A stretch of 64,000 nucleotides of DNA, from positions 1-64,000 of the forward strand of contig NZ_JAQIOZ010000007.1 in NCBI RefSeq assembly GCF_028023675.1, in the 5' to 3' direction. A program made the position numbers and the translations under genes. Below, piece after piece: positions 62,053 to 64,000 of the stretch (its first letter is position 1; each line of letters starts with the position of its first letter). The notes below the pieces were generated by a model that saw only the letters and a list, made by a program, of their open reading frames with translations, ran no database searches and was not told the DNA's origin. The stretch is from Primorskyibacter aestuariivivens. Its GTDB lineage: Bacteria; Pseudomonadota; Alphaproteobacteria; Rhodobacterales; Rhodobacteraceae.

Positions 62053-62988
62053 ATGGCAAATGTCACGTTCATATTGTTCCCGAAGTTCCAGATGCTGGCC
62101 TATGTTCTGGCCACCGAAACACTGCGCGTGGCCAACAAATGCGCAGGCCGAGAGGTATTTCGCTGGCAAACGCGGTCCGCGACAAACCTCCCGGTTCAAG
62201 CTTCAAACGGTGCGTTGATCGCCCCGGACACGGTCGACTGGCAAGGCGGCCCAGATGCGGATCTCATACTCCTTTGCGCGGGATATGACCCTCTGGACCA
62301 TCTCACGGCGCGGGTGCGTGCTTTTGCGTCCCGTGCCAAAAGGAGCCACAGTGTCATCGGAGGCGTGGATACAGGGACGGTCATACTGGCGGAGCTTGGT
62401 TTGCTGGATGGTGCAAAGGCCGTGCTGCACTATGAAGCAGAGGCCGCGTTTCGCGAACGGTGGCCTGACATCGAAATTACAGATCAAATATACTGTTTGG
62501 ATGAGCGACGGCTCACAGCGGCTGGCGGTACAGCAACAGGCGATGCCGTTCTGGCCTGGATCGCCCGCGACGTTGATCGGGAACTCGCATCCCACACCGC
62601 GAACGGTATCGTGCACGGTGAAGCCAGACGCAGCGAGACTCCACAACGTAATCCGAATACAGCTGATCCTGTTCTGCTGATGATGCACCAGCTTATGGTC
62701 GAAAATGTGTCAGAACCTGTCTCGATCAAGGACATATGCGGGCGCTTGGGCGTATCGGAAAAGCAGCTGCGCGGACGTTGTCTGGCGACTTACAGCCAGA
62801 CCCCTTCCGCCTATTACCAAGCACGAAGACTGGAGGTCGGATACCATTTCATCACCAATTCCCAGATATCCATTACCGAGATCGCGCAAACCAGCGGTTT
62901 CGAATCCCTGCCGAGTTTCTCGCGCGCAATACGTGTCCGCTATGGGTCTTCGCCAAGACAGTTACGAAAGCGGACCTCCAAGACCTAA
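62053..62988 (+). CDS. GlxA family transcriptional regulator (DJ-1/PfpI domain plus AraC HTH)
   Basis: Protein of 311 aa. The N-terminal half is a DJ-1/PfpI-like domain (VTFILFPKFQMLAYVLATET, ADLILLCAGYDPLD, SVIGGVDTGTVILAELGLLD) that lacks the usual nucleophilic cysteine: the elbow reads GGVDTG. The C-terminal half is a double-HTH AraC domain (EPVSIKDICGRLGVSEKQLR, PSAYYQARRLEVGYHF, SISITEIAQTSGFESLPSFS). Divergent from the class II aldolase gene with about 90 bp between, so it probably regulates that gene. ATG 62053 is used; GTG 62023 is possible. GC looks lower than in core genes. Confidence 0.88.
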   Translation: MANVTFILFPKFQMLAYVLATETLRVANKCAGREVFRWQTRSATNLPVQASNGALIAPDTVDWQGGPDADLILLCAGYDPLDHLTARVRAFASRAKRSHSVIGGVDTGTVILAELGLLDGAKAVLHYEAEAAFRERWPDIEITDQIYCLDERRLTAAGGTATGDAVLAWIARDVDRELASHTANGIVHGEARRSETPQRNPNTADPVLLMMHQLMVENVSEPVSIKDICGRLGVSEKQLRGRCLATYSQTPSAYYQARRLEVGYHFITNSQISITEIAQTSGFESLPSFSRAIRVRYGSSPRQLRKRTSKT

Positions 62989-63199
62989 ACACAAACAACC
63001 ACTTTGTCCCGCGTTGCTGACCATCGGCCCCCGCAATTGCTGCGCGATGCATGAATGGCCGCTTCGGTGAAGCTGCGATGCGGCGTCCAAACTCACGGCC
63101 AAGGTCGGCTCTGGGCCGCTTCCCACGCATGACCCATCGTGCCCCCGGCTCATCGACTGCAGCTTGTACCTCGGGCGCGGCCCCCTTGCCGTGTCGCCC

Positions 63200-63538
63200 T
63201 TAAACCCGCTCCACCTGCAGATACTCGCCCGGGTAAAACGCCAGGTAACCCTTGATCCGCTCGGCCGCCTCGATCGGATCCTCATAGGACCAGACCGCAT
63301 CTTTCAAGGTCCGGTTCTTGGCTTCGATGGAATAATAGGACGCTTCGCCCTTTTTCGGGCAGGTCGTGCGCGTGTCGGACGGATCAAGAAAGGCCATCGC
63401 GATGTCTTCGCGGGGGAAATAGATCACCGGGTCGTGCCCGTCCTCGATCAGTTCCAGCGCGTTCGAGCTTTCGCCCAGAACGGCGCCGCTTGCGCGGACG
63501 GTCCATTTGCCGGTGGCTTCTACGATTCTGATGCTCAT
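63200..63538 (-). CDS. DUF427 domain protein
   Basis: Small cytoplasmic protein of 112 aa. It has the DUF427 pattern: [20 protein letters not shown], then [15 protein letters not shown] and [20 protein letters not shown], then [10 protein letters not shown]. Function of the family is not established; its fold is a small beta-sandwich. ATG 63538 has GGGAGA upstream; the open frame continues upstream into non-coding sequence. The 211 bp between the AraC gene and this one contain no gene, only possible intergenic repeat sequence. Confidence 0.85.
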   Translation of the reverse strand: MSIRIVEATGKWTVRASGAVLGESSNALELIEDGHDPVIYFPREDIAMAFLDPSDTRTTCPKKGEASYYSIEAKNRTLKDAVWSYEDPIEAAERIKGYLAFYPGEYLQVERV

Positions 63539-63609
63539 GTTGTCTCTCCCCACGTCACAGGCCCGCACATGCGCGGACCTCTTATCCGGTCGCATGTAAC
63601 AGCGTGATG

Positions 63610-64000
63610 TCAAATGTCTGCGGTTGCGGCATCCAACCACATCGCGGCCCGCTTGCCCAGCCTCGGGCCGATTTTCTGACGACATGTCGCATGGTAGGCA
63701 TTGAGCCAGTCGCGTTCCGCCGCGCTCAGCATGTCGGCTTTGATCAGCCGCCGGTCAATCGGCACCCAGGTCAGCGTCTCCCACTCCAGCATGGCGTCAA
63801 CCGTTCCGCCGGGCAGGGCAGGGGCCTCGCGCACCACCAACAGGTTCTCGATCCGGATGCCGAATGCGCCTTCGCGGTAAAACCCCGGCTCATTGGACAG
63901 GATCATGCCGGGCAAAAGTGGTTCCACCCCCGTCCGGGCCAGACGCTGCGGCCCCTCATGCACGCAGAGATACGCGCCCACCCCGTGCCCGGTGCCATGG
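63610..64000 (-). CDS. M24 family metallopeptidase (Xaa-Pro aminopeptidase type), C-terminal part
   Basis: The last about 130 residues of an aminopeptidase P-like enzyme; the 5' part is beyond the window. The metal-binding motif [16 protein letters not shown] opens the visible sequence, followed by [20 protein letters not shown] (with metal-ligand glutamate) and a C-terminal segment with [20 protein letters not shown]. This C-terminal WVPIDRRLI block is typical of the long PepP2-like form of alphaproteobacteria. Cleaves the bond before proline in peptides. The adjacent DUF427 gene lies 71 bp downstream. Confidence 0.93.
   Translation of the reverse strand, partial: HGTGHGVGAYLCVHEGPQRLARTGVEPLLPGMILSNEPGFYREGAFGIRIENLLVVREAPALPGGTVDAMLEWETLTWVPIDRRLIKADMLSAAERDWLNAYHATCRQKIGPRLGKRAAMWLDAATADI

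Overview
The window looks like a chromosomal segment of a marine alphaproteobacterium of the Rhodobacteraceae (Roseobacter group). The evidence is high GC, a C5-pathway 5-aminolevulinate synthase (HemA) with an FNR-type box upstream, a DctPQM TRAP transporter with its DctB/DctD two-component pair, an omega-transaminase of a type known from Ruegeria, and intergenic repeats of the kind common in this family. Most genes are ordinary core metabolism and envelope functions. The accessory parts are the left edge (nested insertion-sequence remnants and an ABC efflux operon), the repeat-rich tRNA-Asp region at 7.4-10.4 kb, and the patchwork of sugar and amino-acid genes from about 51.5 to 63 kb.

Layout. 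1-0.3 kb: the end of an IS3-family element abutting the 3' remnant of an IS110-family transposase. 0.5-4.8 kb: tripartite ABC efflux operon (ATPase, FtsX-type permease, membrane-fusion protein). 5.2-7.2 kb: metF, a possible small ORF and a secreted polysaccharide deacetylase. 7.4-10.4 kb: two identical tRNA-Asp genes, two inverted copies of a diverged intergenic repeat, a sulfotransferase-like gene and a glycosyltransferase. 10.4-12.6 kb: a fluoroacetate-dehalogenase-like hydrolase overlapping an M20 peptidase gene. 12.6-16.7 kb: FNR box, hemA, a rodZ-like gene and ispG. 16.8-19.7 kb: a frameshifted small gene, two DsbA-like paralogues and an M48 protease. 19.8-26.0 kb: an aminotransferase and an RND efflux pump with its adaptor. 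26.3-29.8 kb: a YfgM-like/BamB/Der group of envelope-assembly and ribosome-biogenesis genes.

30.1-38.6 kb: an EF-hand protein, an orphan ORF, a cytochrome P450 and the complete dctBD-dctPQM locus. Two matching palindromes lie 33 bp apart between dctD and dctP. 38.7-43.4 kb: glycosyltransferase, VIT-type metal transporter and a ycjX-GNAT-ycjF operon. 43.5-46.7 kb: truA, argD and argF. 46.7-51.3 kb: a Pit phosphate transporter behind a candidate PHO box, a NUDIX hydrolase, a 6-phosphogluconate dehydrogenase and a pirin. 51.6-57.9 kb: a secreted single-haem protein, then LysR, class II aldolase, omega-transaminase and D-amino-acid dehydrogenase. 58.1-64 kb: PfkB kinase, HIBADH-type dehydrogenase, second class II aldolase with a divergent GlxA-type regulator, a DUF427 protein and the 3' part of an M24 aminopeptidase.

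I found no CRISPR array, prophage or recognised defence system. The observations most worth checking are: a DctD whose AAA+ domain has lost the motifs needed for ATP hydrolysis and sigma-54 contact, together with its twin operator; full conservation of the fluoroacetate dehalogenase active site in the hydrolase at 10.4 kb; a three-repeat PHO box at pit; and a tandem DsbA pair in which one copy has lost its central domain. Start codons were moved inward from the longest frame where a ribosome binding site, signal peptide or homologue start favoured it. All family assignments come from reading motifs, not from database searches.
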